Part shown: positions 16,660-26,600 of the stretch, in pieces | Numbering within the stretch: the first letter of the stretch is position 1 | Layout of the letters: each line of letters opens with the position of its first letter | Assembly (NCBI GenBank): GCA_964553795.1 | Contig: CAZKMR010000008.1 | Location: 18,861 to 82,860, forward strand | Direction of reading: 5' to 3' | DNA: 64,000 bases | DNA from: JADLHS01 sp964553795 | Lineage (GTDB): Bacteria; Verrucomicrobiota; Verrucomicrobiia; Limisphaerales; JADLHS01 | Translations under genes and position numbers: made by a program | The notes under the pieces: model-generated | What the model was told of the DNA's origin: nothing | What the model saw: the letters and a program-made list of their open reading frames with translations, nothing else | Database searches by the model: none

Positions 16660-18333
16660 TCATTGTTTGGCTTCGAAGACAACTTTGCCGTCCACGACCG
16701 TGAGCAAGACTTTGACCTGATCCAACTGAGCCGGAACGATCTGGTGAATGTCACGATCCAACATCACGAGGTCGGCGAGTTTGCCCACGCGCAGGCTGCC
16801 TTTCACGTGGTCCTGAAATTCCGCGTAGGCTGAGCCGAGCGTGTAAGCCTTCAAGGCCTCGTCGAGCGTGATTTTTTGTTCGGGCACCCAGCCATTGGGA
16901 TGCTTGCCGTCCAGCGTCTGACGCGTCACCGCGGCTTTGATTCCTTCCATGGGATTCAACGGCGCCACGGTCCAGTCCGAGCCGAACGCCAACACTGCGC
17001 CGGAATCCAGTAGGGAACGAAACGCATACGTGCCGCGAGAGCGCTCCGCGCCAATGCGTTTGCCGCACCAACGTCCGTCATCGGCGCAATGATACGGTTG
17101 CATGGACGCGATGACTCGTTGTTTGCCAAAACGCGGGATCTCCGCAGCCCGCAAGTGTTGAGCGTGCTCGATACGAAAGCGTCGGTCGCGCGGGCCGTTG
17201 CGTTGCGCCACTTCCTGAAACAGATCGAGAATGATGGCGTTGGCGCGATCGCCAATCGCGTGAATCATCACGTGCAATCCCGCCCGGTCTGCCCCGATCA
17301 CGCGTTCGAGCATGATGCCCTCCGGGAGCATTTGATCGAAGAGCAACCCACGCGTGTCGGGTGCATCGGCGTAAGGTTCAAAGAACAACGCCGTCGTCGA
17401 ACCGAGACTGCCGTCGGAAAATCCTTTCAACCCACCAAATCGCACCCACGCATTGCCGAACGCCGCGCGCACGCCGGTTTTGCTCAGCACCTCCCACGAC
17501 ATGATGGAGCGCATACCGTAGATGCGCGTCTTCAGTTCGCCAGCATCGTGAAGGAACTGATAGAGACCAATATCCTCGCCCGCGGACATATCCTGAACAC
17601 TGGTGACGCCGAGCGATGCCGCATGCGCCGTAGCCGCATGAGCGGCGGAAAGTTTTTCGTCCCAGGTGCGCGCGGGAATCACGCGGTCCACCAAATCCAT
17701 CGCGGCATCCTTTAACACGCCAGTGGGGACTCCATCGGCATCGCGCACGATCAATCCGCCCGGCACTTCTTTGGTTTCACGCGTCACATCGGCCAACTTC
17801 AATGCAAGACTATTGGCCAACGCCATGTGCCCATCCAATCGGCTCACAAAAACCGGATGCTCTGGCGTCGCCGCGTCAATCATTTGCCGCGTCGGTAATT
17901 CACCACCGGGAAAGTTTTCGTGATCCCAATTGCCGCCTAGAATCCAGCTTCCTTTCGGCAACGCCTTCGCAAAGGCTCCCAGTCGGCGCGCCAATTCTTC
18001 CGGCGACCGCGCGGTTCGCAAATCCACGTTCGTGATGGAAAATCCACCGGAGAGCCAATGAACGTGAGCGTCATTAAAGCCCGGCATAACCGTGCGCTGC
18101 TTCGCATCAATCACCCGGGTATTCGGCCCGGCGAGCGAGCGAATTTCCGAGGACGAGCCCAATGCCACGATTTGATTTCCAGTAACCGCTACAGCTTCAG
18201 CGTGCGGTTGCGAATCTTCCATCGTGCGGACGGAAGCGTTCAACAGAATCAAATCGGGAGCAAGTGATGGCATGGCAGCAGGGAGATTGATTAAACCCAC
18301 CAGAAGGCTGGCGACGGTCAGCAATGACTTCAT
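16660..18333 (-). CDS. Exported amidohydrolase-3 family hydrolase (YtcJ-like)
   Basis: A 557-residue metal-dependent hydrolase. The start at 18333 gives MKSLLTVASLLVGLINLPAA, a signal peptide. The metal-binding motif GFNDAHVHW is near residue 72, followed by GGNWDHENFPGG, a VMIHAIGDRAN histidine motif, and AFGSDWTVAPLNPMEG near residue 435. YtcJ-like enzymes hydrolyse cyclic amides or N-substituted formamides; the substrate here is unknown. The frame is open to 18459, but the signal peptide decides for the inner start. It seems monocistronic. Confidence 0.88.
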   Translation of the reverse strand: MKSLLTVASLLVGLINLPAAMPSLAPDLILLNASVRTMEDSQPHAEAVAVTGNQIVALGSSSEIRSLAGPNTRVIDAKQRTVMPGFNDAHVHWLSGGFSITNVDLRTARSPEELARRLGAFAKALPKGSWILGGNWDHENFPGGELPTRQMIDAATPEHPVFVSRLDGHMALANSLALKLADVTRETKEVPGGLIVRDADGVPTGVLKDAAMDLVDRVIPARTWDEKLSAAHAATAHAASLGVTSVQDMSAGEDIGLYQFLHDAGELKTRIYGMRSIMSWEVLSKTGVRAAFGNAWVRFGGLKGFSDGSLGSTTALFFEPYADAPDTRGLLFDQMLPEGIMLERVIGADRAGLHVMIHAIGDRANAIILDLFQEVAQRNGPRDRRFRIEHAQHLRAAEIPRFGKQRVIASMQPYHCADDGRWCGKRIGAERSRGTYAFRSLLDSGAVLAFGSDWTVAPLNPMEGIKAAVTRQTLDGKHPNGWVPEQKITLDEALKAYTLGSAYAEFQDHVKGSLRVGKLADLVMLDRDIHQIVPAQLDQVKVLLTVVDGKVVFEAKQ

Positions 18334-18802
18334 GACAATGCAAGGTGGCAGCAACCGGTTTGAGCATAACGAACCGCTTCGATCTGTCACGCGATCAAAA
18401 CGAATTTGCCGACATGAACGTGTGTCGCTGGCTTGCTGCGGCCGTGCCCCGGGAATCAATTCGACGAAAACCTTGATGTTGTTGCCGGAGCTGCTCGAAT
18501 CGCCATAGACAATGGCAATCCATACTTGCGACAGCCCGGTGGCTGCGGAACACTTATAACTGCATGCGACCGCAAAGCTTGGGGTGAAAAGTCTGCCGGC
18601 GTGAAGCTGTCAGACCACACGACATTAGGCCGGTCAACTGTAGTTTTTAGCCGGGATTGTGAGCGATACTCAGGACACCTCACTGTTTCGGCAAGCTCGA
18701 CTGGACAAACAAGAAGGCGAACGGATTGCTCCGTTCGCCTTTCTGTAGCGGCGCTCTATGCACGCCGGAAATTGTGCGACGGTCATAGACCACCGCTACA
18801 AA
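18334..18802. other. Intergenic region without a recognisable gene
   Basis: These 469 bp separate two minus-strand genes. The left part should hold the promoter of the amidohydrolase gene, although no clear -35/-10 pair stands out. The right end holds the terminator at 18714-18741. The short open frames here lack family resemblance and overlap one another, so none is called. Confidence 0.5.
18714..18741 (-). terminator. Intrinsic terminator downstream of ahcY
   Basis: A perfect 12-bp stem, AAGGCGAACGGA with TCCGTTCGCCTT, around a 4-nt loop. On the minus strand the stem is followed by CTTGTTTG, and on the plus strand by TCTGTAG, so it may work mainly for ahcY, whose stop lies about 60 bp upstream on the minus strand. 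Confidence 0.8.
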
Positions 18803-20308
18803 TCAATAGCGGTAGTGTTCCGGCTTGTAGGGTCCATCTACCGGCACTCCGAGATAATCCGCTTGCGCCTTGCTGAGTTTCGTCAGCTTGACGCCAATCT
18901 TTTCCAGGTGCAGTCGCGCGACTTCTTCGTCGAGCTTCTTCGGCAGGCGATACACGGTCTTTTCGTATTTGTCCTTGTTCGCCCAGAGATCAATCTGCGC
19001 GAGCGTTTGATTCGTGAAGCTATTCGACATCACGAAGCTCGGATGGCCCGTGGCGCAACCCAGGTTCACCAAGCGCCCTTCCGCCAGCAGGTAGATGCTC
19101 TTGTTGCCGGGCAGAAAATAACGGTCGTACTGCGGCTTGATGTTTTCGACCCGCACACCTTTGTGCTTCTTGAGTTGGTCCACTTGAATCTCGTTGTCGA
19201 AGTGGCCGATGTTACACACGATCGCCTGATCCTTCATCTTCAGCATGTGGTCCAGCGTGATGATGTCGCAGTTACCCGTGGTGGTGACGTAAATATCGCC
19301 CGTGCCAAGCGTGCTTTCGATGGTGTTGACTTCAAAACCTTCCATCGCCGCCTGCAACGCGTTGATGGGATCAATTTCGGTGACCACAACGCGGGAACCA
19401 TAAGCACGCAACGAGTGCGCACAACCTTTGCCCACGTCACCGTAGCCACACACGACGGCGACCTTGCCCGCCAGCATGACGTCCGTGGCGCGTTTGATGC
19501 CGTCCGCGAGCGATTCGCGGCAGCCGTAAAGATTATCGAACTTCGATTTGGTGACGGAGTCGTTCACGTTGATGGCGGGCACGAGCAATTTGCCCTGCTC
19601 CGCCAATTGATACAGACGATGCACGCCGGTCGTGGTTTCTTCCGACACGCCGCGCCATTCCTTGACGATCTTCGTCCACAAACCGGGTTTTTCTTTCGCG
19701 AGACGGCGGAGCAAGGCTTTCACAACCGACACTTCGTGACTGTCGCCCTTGGTCTGATACGCCCACTTCGAACCCTTTTCGAGTTCGTAACCTTTGTGAA
19801 TGAGCAATGTGACATCGCCGCCGTCGTCCACAACGAGTTGCGGGCCTTTGTCGCCCGGGAACAGAATCGCCTTGAGCGTGAGTTCCCAATATTCCTCCAA
19901 CGTCTCGCCCTTCCACGCGAACACCGGAGTGCCGCTGGCCGCGATAGCGGCCGCCGCATGATCTTGCGTGGAGAAAATGTTGCATGAGGCCCAACGCACA
20001 TCGGCGCCGAGCGCCACCAGCGTTTCAATCAACACCGCCGTCTGAATGGTCATGTGCAAGGAACCGGTGATGCGCACGCCTTTCAACGGCTTTTGCTTCG
20101 CGTACTTCTTGCGGACAGCCATCAAGCCAGGCATTTCGTGTTCGGCCACGGCGATTTCCTGGCGACCCCAGGCGGCCTGAGCGATGTCGCGCACGATGTA
20201 ATCTTTGGTCGTGGGCGTCTGTGATGTGAATTTAGCGAGATTCGGCAATGCGGCGTTGACTTCTGCGAGAACAACGGCCGCCGGAGTGGCTTTCTTGGCT
20301 TTAGGCAT
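18803..20308 (-). CDS. ahcY: Adenosylhomocysteinase
   Basis: A 501-residue NAD-dependent S-adenosylhomocysteine hydrolase, which splits the product inhibitor of methyltransferases into adenosine and homocysteine. Visible are GSLHMTIQTAVLIETL with the substrate-site residues, WASCNIFSTQDHAAAAIA, VTKSKFDNLYGCRESL, the NAD motif VVCGYGDVGKG, and the family's C-terminal YKPEHYRY. It is about 30 residues longer at the N-terminus than many bacterial forms. metK ends 63 bp upstream on the same strand, so the two SAM-cycle genes are probably one operon, closed by the terminator at 18714-18741. Confidence 0.96.
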   Translation of the reverse strand: MPKAKKATPAAVVLAEVNAALPNLAKFTSQTPTTKDYIVRDIAQAAWGRQEIAVAEHEMPGLMAVRKKYAKQKPLKGVRITGSLHMTIQTAVLIETLVALGADVRWASCNIFSTQDHAAAAIAASGTPVFAWKGETLEEYWELTLKAILFPGDKGPQLVVDDGGDVTLLIHKGYELEKGSKWAYQTKGDSHEVSVVKALLRRLAKEKPGLWTKIVKEWRGVSEETTTGVHRLYQLAEQGKLLVPAINVNDSVTKSKFDNLYGCRESLADGIKRATDVMLAGKVAVVCGYGDVGKGCAHSLRAYGSRVVVTEIDPINALQAAMEGFEVNTIESTLGTGDIYVTTTGNCDIITLDHMLKMKDQAIVCNIGHFDNEIQVDQLKKHKGVRVENIKPQYDRYFLPGNKSIYLLAEGRLVNLGCATGHPSFVMSNSFTNQTLAQIDLWANKDKYEKTVYRLPKKLDEEVARLHLEKIGVKLTKLSKAQADYLGVPVDGPYKPEHYRY

Positions 20309-20371
20309 AAATTTGAAAAAAGTTCGGGCCGAAGCAAATCGCCACAGCCCGAGATAGGATTACGTTGATGG

Positions 20372-21541
20372 TTAAATGGATTTCAACAAGGCCGCGACTT
20401 TATCCGTGCGCTCCCAGGTCAGGTCCTTGTCATTCTTGCCGAAGTGACCGTAGTTGGTCGTCTTGGAGTAAATTGGGCGCAGCAAGTTCAGTTGAGCGAC
20501 GATGTCCGCCGGTTTGAAGCTGAACACTTTCAGCACCGCTTTCAGAATCCGCGCATTGGAAACCGTGCCCGTGCCGAACGTGTCAATGTGCACGCTCACC
20601 GGCTTCGGATGGCCAATCGCATACGCAAATTGCACTTCGCACTTCGCGGCCAATTTCGCGGCCACAATGTTCTTCGCGACCCAGCGACCCATATAAGCCG
20701 CGCTGCGATCCACCTTCGACGGGTCTTTGCCCGAGAACGCGCCGCCACCGTGACGGCCCATGCCGCCGTAAGTGTCCACGATAATTTTGCGACCCGTCAA
20801 ACCGCTGTCGCCTTCCGGACCGCCGACGACAAAACGTCCCGTTGGGTTGATCAAAAATTCCGTGCGCGGCGTGAGCATCGATTTCGGCAATACCGCCTTC
20901 ACAACTTTCTCAATGCAGAACTTCTCGATCTCGCGATGCTCCACATCCGCGCTGTGCTGCGTGGAAATAACGACGTTGGTGATGCGCGTCGGTTTGCCGT
21001 CCACATATTCCACCGACACCTGCGACTTCGCATCCGGACGCAACCATGCCGCGCCGCCGGATTTGCGGATCGCCGTCAACTTCCGCCCGAGGCGATGCGC
21101 ATACATGACCGGGGCCGGCATCAATTCCGTCGTTTCGTTACACGCGTAACCGAACATGATGCCCTGATCGCCCGCACCCTGCTCGGCGGTCTTTTTGCCT
21201 TTGGCTTTCTTAGCGTCCACGCCTTGAGAAATGTCCGGGCTCTGGCGCGTGAGGTAATTGTTGATGAAAACTTTGTCCGCGTGAAACACATCGTCGTTGT
21301 TGATGTAACCAATCTCGCGAATCGCCGCGCGAATCACCTTGTTGTAATCAAACTTGGCGCGCGTCGTGATTTCGCCGCCGACGCAAACGATGTTGCTTTT
21401 GACGAACGTCTCGCAGGCGACGCGGCTGGTTTTATCCTGCGCCAGACAGGCGTCGAGAATCGCATCGGAAATCGTATCAGCTACTTTGTCGGGATGACCT
21501 TCACCCACGGACTCAGACGAAAAAATGTAACGGTCGCTCAT
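20372..21541 (-). CDS. metK: S-adenosylmethionine synthetase
   Basis: A 389-residue MetK that makes SAM from methionine and ATP. Family motifs are clear: SVGEGHPDKVADTISDAILD at the N-terminus, GAGDQGIMFGYACNET near residue 121, GGMGRHGGGAFSGKD near residue 262, and DRSAAYMGRW. It is first in a metK-ahcY operon and is divergent from an ArsR-type regulator with a methyltransferase domain. The 121-bp gap between them contains overlapping promoters and a dyad. No SAM riboswitch structure was found in the leader. Confidence 0.97.
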   Translation of the reverse strand: MSDRYIFSSESVGEGHPDKVADTISDAILDACLAQDKTSRVACETFVKSNIVCVGGEITTRAKFDYNKVIRAAIREIGYINNDDVFHADKVFINNYLTRQSPDISQGVDAKKAKGKKTAEQGAGDQGIMFGYACNETTELMPAPVMYAHRLGRKLTAIRKSGGAAWLRPDAKSQVSVEYVDGKPTRITNVVISTQHSADVEHREIEKFCIEKVVKAVLPKSMLTPRTEFLINPTGRFVVGGPEGDSGLTGRKIIVDTYGGMGRHGGGAFSGKDPSKVDRSAAYMGRWVAKNIVAAKLAAKCEVQFAYAIGHPKPVSVHIDTFGTGTVSNARILKAVLKVFSFKPADIVAQLNLLRPIYSKTTNYGHFGKNDKDLTWERTDKVAALLKSI

Positions 21542-21580
21542 GTAATTTGAATCAATTGGTTCTGTGTCGCCAACGACATA

Positions 21581-21626
21581 TTGACGTATCAGGATGGGAT
21601 GATATATACATGACGCGCGGCGTCAA
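21581..21626. promoter_or_regulatory. Overlapping divergent promoters and dyad between metK and its putative regulator
   Basis: On the plus strand TTGACG (21581-21586), a 16-bp spacer and TATATA (21603-21608) can drive the regulator gene. On the minus strand TTGACG (21626-21621), 16 bp and TATCAT (21604-21599) can drive metK. The inverted repeat TATCA-N8-TGATA (21587-21604) fills the first spacer and covers the second -10, so one bound repressor could shut both. Confidence 0.6.
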
Positions 21627-21662
21627 ACGTTAATTCCTGAAATATTCATCTACCACCAAACC

Positions 21663-22592
21663 ATGTCTCCTACCCTCAAATCTCTCCGCGCCCTCTCGGA
21701 CGCCACGCGGTTGCGTATTGTCGCTCTGCTCGAAGACGATGAACTCTCCGTCAACGAACTTCAGGAAATCACCCGCATGGGTCAGTCCCGCATCTCGACG
21801 CATCTCGGATTGCTCGCGGATTGCGAACTGGTCACCTCGCGCCGCGACGGCAAGCGCACGTTTTACAAACTGAATCCCGACGCGGAAGGCACGACGGCGG
21901 AATTCATCCACCTCGCCATCAGAGGCGCGCATGAACTGCCGGATCATTCGCACGATCAAATCAATCTCAAGCGCGTGCTGAATCGGCGGCGCGAACAAGC
22001 GGAGGTTTTCTTCAATCAGGTCGCCGGACGCTTTGACCGCGTTTATGGCCCAGGCCGCTCGTGGCAGGCATTCGGACATTTGTTGCTCCGCATATTGCCG
22101 CCTCTCACGGTCGCGGATTTGGGCGCGGGAGAAGGTTTGCTGAGTGAATTACTGGCGCGACGTTGCAAGAAAGTCATCGCGGTGGACAACTCGGAAAAGA
22201 TCGTCGAGTTCGGCGTCGCGAAAGCCAAGAAGAACGGCTTGAAGAATCTGGAGTTTCGGCTCGGCAATTTACAGAACCCGCCCGTTGACGCGGCCAGCGT
22301 GGACCTCGTGATTCTCAGTCAGGCGTTGCATCACGCCGAAGACCCGGCAGCGGCATTAGTCAGCGCCGCCAAACTGCTCAAGCCGCGCGGGCAAATTCTC
22401 ATTCTCGACCTCCTCGCCCACAAGTTTGACAAAGCGCGCGAACTTTATGGCGATCGATGGTTGGGTTTCGCGGAGAGTGATTTGCATCGCTGGCTCGAAG
22501 CGGCGGGATTCAAAAAAATCGAAATCAACGTCGTCGCCGCCGAGGAACAGCCGCCGCACTTTCAAACCCTGCTCGCCTGCGGACAAAAATAG
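21663..22592 (+). CDS. ArsR-family regulator fused to a SAM-dependent methyltransferase domain (SahR-like)
   Basis: A 309-residue protein. Residues 1-80 are an ArsR winged HTH (LRALSDATRLRIVALL, then MGQSRISTHLGLLADCELVTSRRDGKRTFYKL, written here in parts). A class I methyltransferase domain follows, with motif I VADLGAGEGLLSELLA near residue 149 and SVDLVILSQALHHAEDP near residue 217. The same architecture next to SAM-cycle genes is known for SahR of proteobacteria, which senses S-adenosylhomocysteine. Being divergent from metK-ahcY it is probably their regulator; that role, and ligand binding by the methyltransferase fold, are inferred. Confidence 0.85.
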   Translation: MSPTLKSLRALSDATRLRIVALLEDDELSVNELQEITRMGQSRISTHLGLLADCELVTSRRDGKRTFYKLNPDAEGTTAEFIHLAIRGAHELPDHSHDQINLKRVLNRRREQAEVFFNQVAGRFDRVYGPGRSWQAFGHLLLRILPPLTVADLGAGEGLLSELLARRCKKVIAVDNSEKIVEFGVAKAKKNGLKNLEFRLGNLQNPPVDAASVDLVILSQALHHAEDPAAALVSAAKLLKPRGQILILDLLAHKFDKARELYGDRWLGFAESDLHRWLEAAGFKKIEINVVAAEEQPPHFQTLLACGQK

Positions 22593-22598
22593 TTCGCA

Positions 22599-23669
22599 TC
22601 AAAACGTGTAGTGCACGCCCAGCGTCACGAGCACCGCTTGCCCCATATCCAGGATTGCGGCGCGCGCGCTTTCGCGATGCGCATACTTCTCCAGATGTTG
22701 GAACTGCACGGCGCCGGAGATTTCCCACGCTTCCCCAACGCGATAACGCAGCGCGCCCGAAACGTAACCGCCGAGAATCAGATCGTCGTCCGTGCCGCCC
22801 CCGAAAACATTCGGCACATCCGGCAATGCCACCTGATCAAAGAACTGAAAATCGCTGGCGACATACGCGAGGGAAAACCCGCCCGATAAAGACACGCTGA
22901 ACTTCTCGTTCAACGGCAGTTCCACGTACGGTCCCACCCGCCAACTGAAAACATTCGCTTCGAACTCACGCACGCCGTTCACCGTGGCCGCAAATGTGTC
23001 CGAACGGCTGGCGATCGGCGTTGCCCCGATAACGGGGTTGCCTTCGGGCGACAGGTCCGGGCCGTGCGCGTATGGCGCCGGCGGTGGCGTAACAAAACCA
23101 CCGCCCTCCAGCGGAGGCAATTGATACACGTCGGTCCTGCGACTCACGGTGCTGACATAGCGGCCGGACTGCTCGGTGACCACCCGATAAAAACTTCCCG
23201 CCGTCTCAACGCCCCAGCGCCACTTCTCGCCGCGACCCAACTCCCGTGAAAAGGTGAATTCAATCCCTGGCACTGGATCCTCCGTGTCGCCTTCGACGCT
23301 GGCGCCACTGGAGCGATAGCGATTCATCAAGATTGTGCCGTCGCCGGGCAACTGATTCAGCGGGCCGCTGTCGTAGTTGTATCCCCAGTACCGCGTGTAG
23401 CCCATCAGATTGCCGCTCGAATCTGTCAGCACATAACCGTCATCGTAATTGTAAGCATCGCCTGCGGGCGTGAGCTGCGTTCCGCCAACCGAATTGAACG
23501 CGCCAACGTTCTGAAATTCCGTCTTTACGTTGAACGCCGCCCCGAGACTGACGTTGACGCGATTCTTCGCTTGCGGTCGCAGTGCGGCGATACCGGTCGG
23601 AGTCAAAGTTTGGGCGCCGACGGCTGCCACACCCAAGGCAGCGGCGGCCAGAATCAGGTTTCGTTGCAT
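22599..23669 (-). CDS. Putative outer-membrane beta-barrel protein
   Basis: A 356-residue protein with an N-terminal signal peptide (MQRNLILAAAALGVAAVGAQ). Many alternating polar/hydrophobic strands rich in Gly, Tyr and Phe follow, and the last strand ends LGVHYTF with terminal Phe, the usual signal for barrel insertion. The family is not recognised. It starts 10 bp after the 1420-residue repeat protein, so the two are almost certainly cotranscribed; it could help anchor or export that protein, but this is only inferred from position. Confidence 0.72.
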   Translation of the reverse strand: MQRNLILAAAALGVAAVGAQTLTPTGIAALRPQAKNRVNVSLGAAFNVKTEFQNVGAFNSVGGTQLTPAGDAYNYDDGYVLTDSSGNLMGYTRYWGYNYDSGPLNQLPGDGTILMNRYRSSGASVEGDTEDPVPGIEFTFSRELGRGEKWRWGVETAGSFYRVVTEQSGRYVSTVSRRTDVYQLPPLEGGGFVTPPPAPYAHGPDLSPEGNPVIGATPIASRSDTFAATVNGVREFEANVFSWRVGPYVELPLNEKFSVSLSGGFSLAYVASDFQFFDQVALPDVPNVFGGGTDDDLILGGYVSGALRYRVGEAWEISGAVQFQHLEKYAHRESARAAILDMGQAVLVTLGVHYTF

Positions 23670-23679
23670 AAATGAAAAG

Positions 23680-26600
23680 TTATGGGAGTTGAATCAGCCG
23701 ATAAAATCGCGCACGCGCGTCCGCCGGTGGGCCTTCCGTTTTCGGCAAGCCATTATCAATCCACTGCACCCAATTGCCGTTGCCCCGAATCTCCGGTTGC
23801 GCGTTTTTCCAGTTCTGAAGATCATCGCTGTATTGGATCGAATACACGCGATTGGGCCGCGTGGCGAATTCAATAAAGAATGTGCGATTCGCGAGCAACA
23901 AACCGCGATTGATCGGTTGAAACGTTCCCTGGCGCGGCGCGGGATTGCCCGGGGCAGACACCAACTGCGCAACCAACACGGGATTCGGTTTCACCCGCAG
24001 CGGCGAGAGGAATTCGATGACCATGTCCACGTAACTTCCCGGCGGCACGGGCGCGTAGGTTTCCACATACGGCACGCCGTTGGTTTTGCCCGAAGCGTTG
24101 CGCAAGGTGATCGCCGGAACATTGGTCAGATTATTTACGAGCACGCGCACGGCATTGAGCGTTGAATAAGTCGGATTCGTGATTCGCACGCGTTGTTCGA
24201 AGTAATCGGTCTGCGGATTGTAATAAACCGACGTGAGAAACGTCAGGGGCGGACGCTCAATCACATTCACGGTCACAGGCAATGAAGAATTCGTCGCCCC
24301 AAAATCGTCGGTGACCACAGCCGAAAATGTGTAGCTTCCGACCGGCAGATTGGTCCGCACGACAAAGAACGGCGCATTGGTCGAAGTGCCGATGTGATTC
24401 GTCGCGGAGAAGAAATCCACTTGGGTGACAGTGCCATCGGAATCCTGCGCTTCTGCCAGCACCGTGAACGCGCCGGGCACGAAGAACGACGCGCCATTCG
24501 TCGGACTGACAATTTGCACGGTCGGTGGCGCATTGATCGTGATCGCGAATGTCTGCGGCGTTGACGCATCTGTGCCGCCGTTCGTCGTGCCACCATTATC
24601 TCGCGCCACCACTGTGACAACCGCCGTGCCGTTCGTATTGGCAGCGGGCGTGTAAGTCAACGTGCCCGTTGCATCAATCAATGGTGCAATCACGAACAAC
24701 CCCGGATTATTGTTCGCCACCTCGAAAGCCACGGTCTGAACCGATTCGTTGCTCGGGCCGGGACTGATTTGCGTCGCCCAATTGGTCACGATCTGAGTGG
24801 CGGAGTTCTGTTGGATTCGAAGATTGCCACCTTGGACAAACGATGGCGGATCATTCACCGGCAAAACGTTAATGGTTGCGGTTAATGCAGCGGAACTGGC
24901 ATTGCCGTCGGTGATGAAAAACTGAAAACTGTCCGGGCCGAAATAGTTCGTGTTGGCGAGATAGTCGAACGAACCATCAGTCCGCAGCGTCAGCGCTCCA
25001 TTGGTCGGCCCGTTGATCACCACCGCGCTCAACGCGTCTCCGTCCCAATCCACTACACCGGCCAACACGCCCGGAGCGACGATAGTCAATGTCGTGTCTT
25101 CCAACGCTGTGAATTGATCACCGTTCCAGCCGTTCGTATTCGGCGGCGTGTTGGTTGCGAAAACCGAGATCATCACTGACGCGATGCCAGACGTGGTTAG
25201 GCCGTCACTGGCGCGATACGTGAACAAATCACCGCCGACGTAGTTGGACGCGGGCGTGTAAACGAAGTTGCCGTTGGTGCTCAGACTCAATTGACCATGA
25301 CTCGGACTCGCCACTAAAACAGAAACAAGCGCGTCGCCATCGGGGTCGGAATCATTCGCCAAAACACCCGGCGCAACGATTTGCAACGGCGCGTTCTTCG
25401 GCGTGCTGAACGTGTCATCCAGCGCGACTGGCGCGTCGTTAAGCGCAGCAACATTCAATGCAACAGTCACCACTTCTGAATCCGCACTGCCGTCATGGGC
25501 GCGATAAGTGAATGAATCCAGCCCGGCATAGTTTGTCGCGGGCAAATAGTTGAAACTGCCATTGGCATTCAACGTCAGCGTTCCATGCGCCGGACCAGTT
25601 ACCAGCACCGCCGTCAACGCGTCACCTTCAAGATCACTGTCGTTGGTCAACACTCCCGGTGCTGCTACGATCAAGAGTTCATCCTCATTGATCGAGTAGG
25701 AGTCCGCCTGAGCCATCGGCGCATCGTTCACGGGCGTAACCACGATTGTGACCTGCACCGGATTGGAATTGGTCGAGCCATCCACGGCGCGATAGGTAAA
25801 CGAGTCGCTGCCAAAATAATTGGTGGCCGGCAGGTAACTAAAACTCCCGTCCGCATTCAGCACCAGAGTTCCATGTGCCGGCCCAGTCAACAATTCGGCC
25901 AGCAGCGGATCGCCATCTACGTCGCTATCGTTGCTCAGCACGCCGGGAGCAGAAATTATCAGGTTTTGATCTTCCGCGATCTGATATGTGTCCGGCTGCG
26001 CGACGGGCGTGTCATTCACCGGAGTGACAGTGAGCGTAACCGTCGCGATTACAGAATCGGCAACGCCGTCATGGGCGCGATAGGAGAATGAATCGATGCC
26101 GGCGTAGTTGGTCGCGGGCAAATACCTGAAACTGCCATCGGCATTCAATGTCAGCGTTCCCTGCGCCGGGCCAATTACCAACACTGCGCTCAACGCGTCA
26201 CCCTCGATATCCGAATCGTTCGCCAGCACCCCCGGAATTGCCACATTCAGCGATTCATCCTCGTTGATCGTAAATGCGTCGGCTCCCGCTTCAGGTGGAT
26301 CGTTCACCGGCGCAACTGTAATGGTGACCTGCACCGGGTCGGAGTTGGTCGAGCCATCCACGGCGCGATAGGTGAACGAGTCGCTGCCAAAATAATTGGT
26401 GGCCGGCAGGTAACTAAAACTCCCGTCCGCGTTCAGCACCAGAGTTCCATGTGCCGGTCCAGTCAATAATTCGGCCAGCAGCGGATCGCCATCCACGTCG
26501 CTATCGTTGCTCAGCACGCCGGGAACTGAAACTACCAGGCGCTCGTCCTCGGCCACCTGATACGTATCCGCCAGCGCCACGGGAGCGTCATTGACCGGCG

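Noticed and set aside
21542..21662. A SAM or SAH riboswitch upstream of metK or ahcY
   Set aside because: The 121-bp and 63-bp leaders do not show the conserved SAM-I, SAM-II or SAH motifs; the dyad and divergent regulator explain control better.
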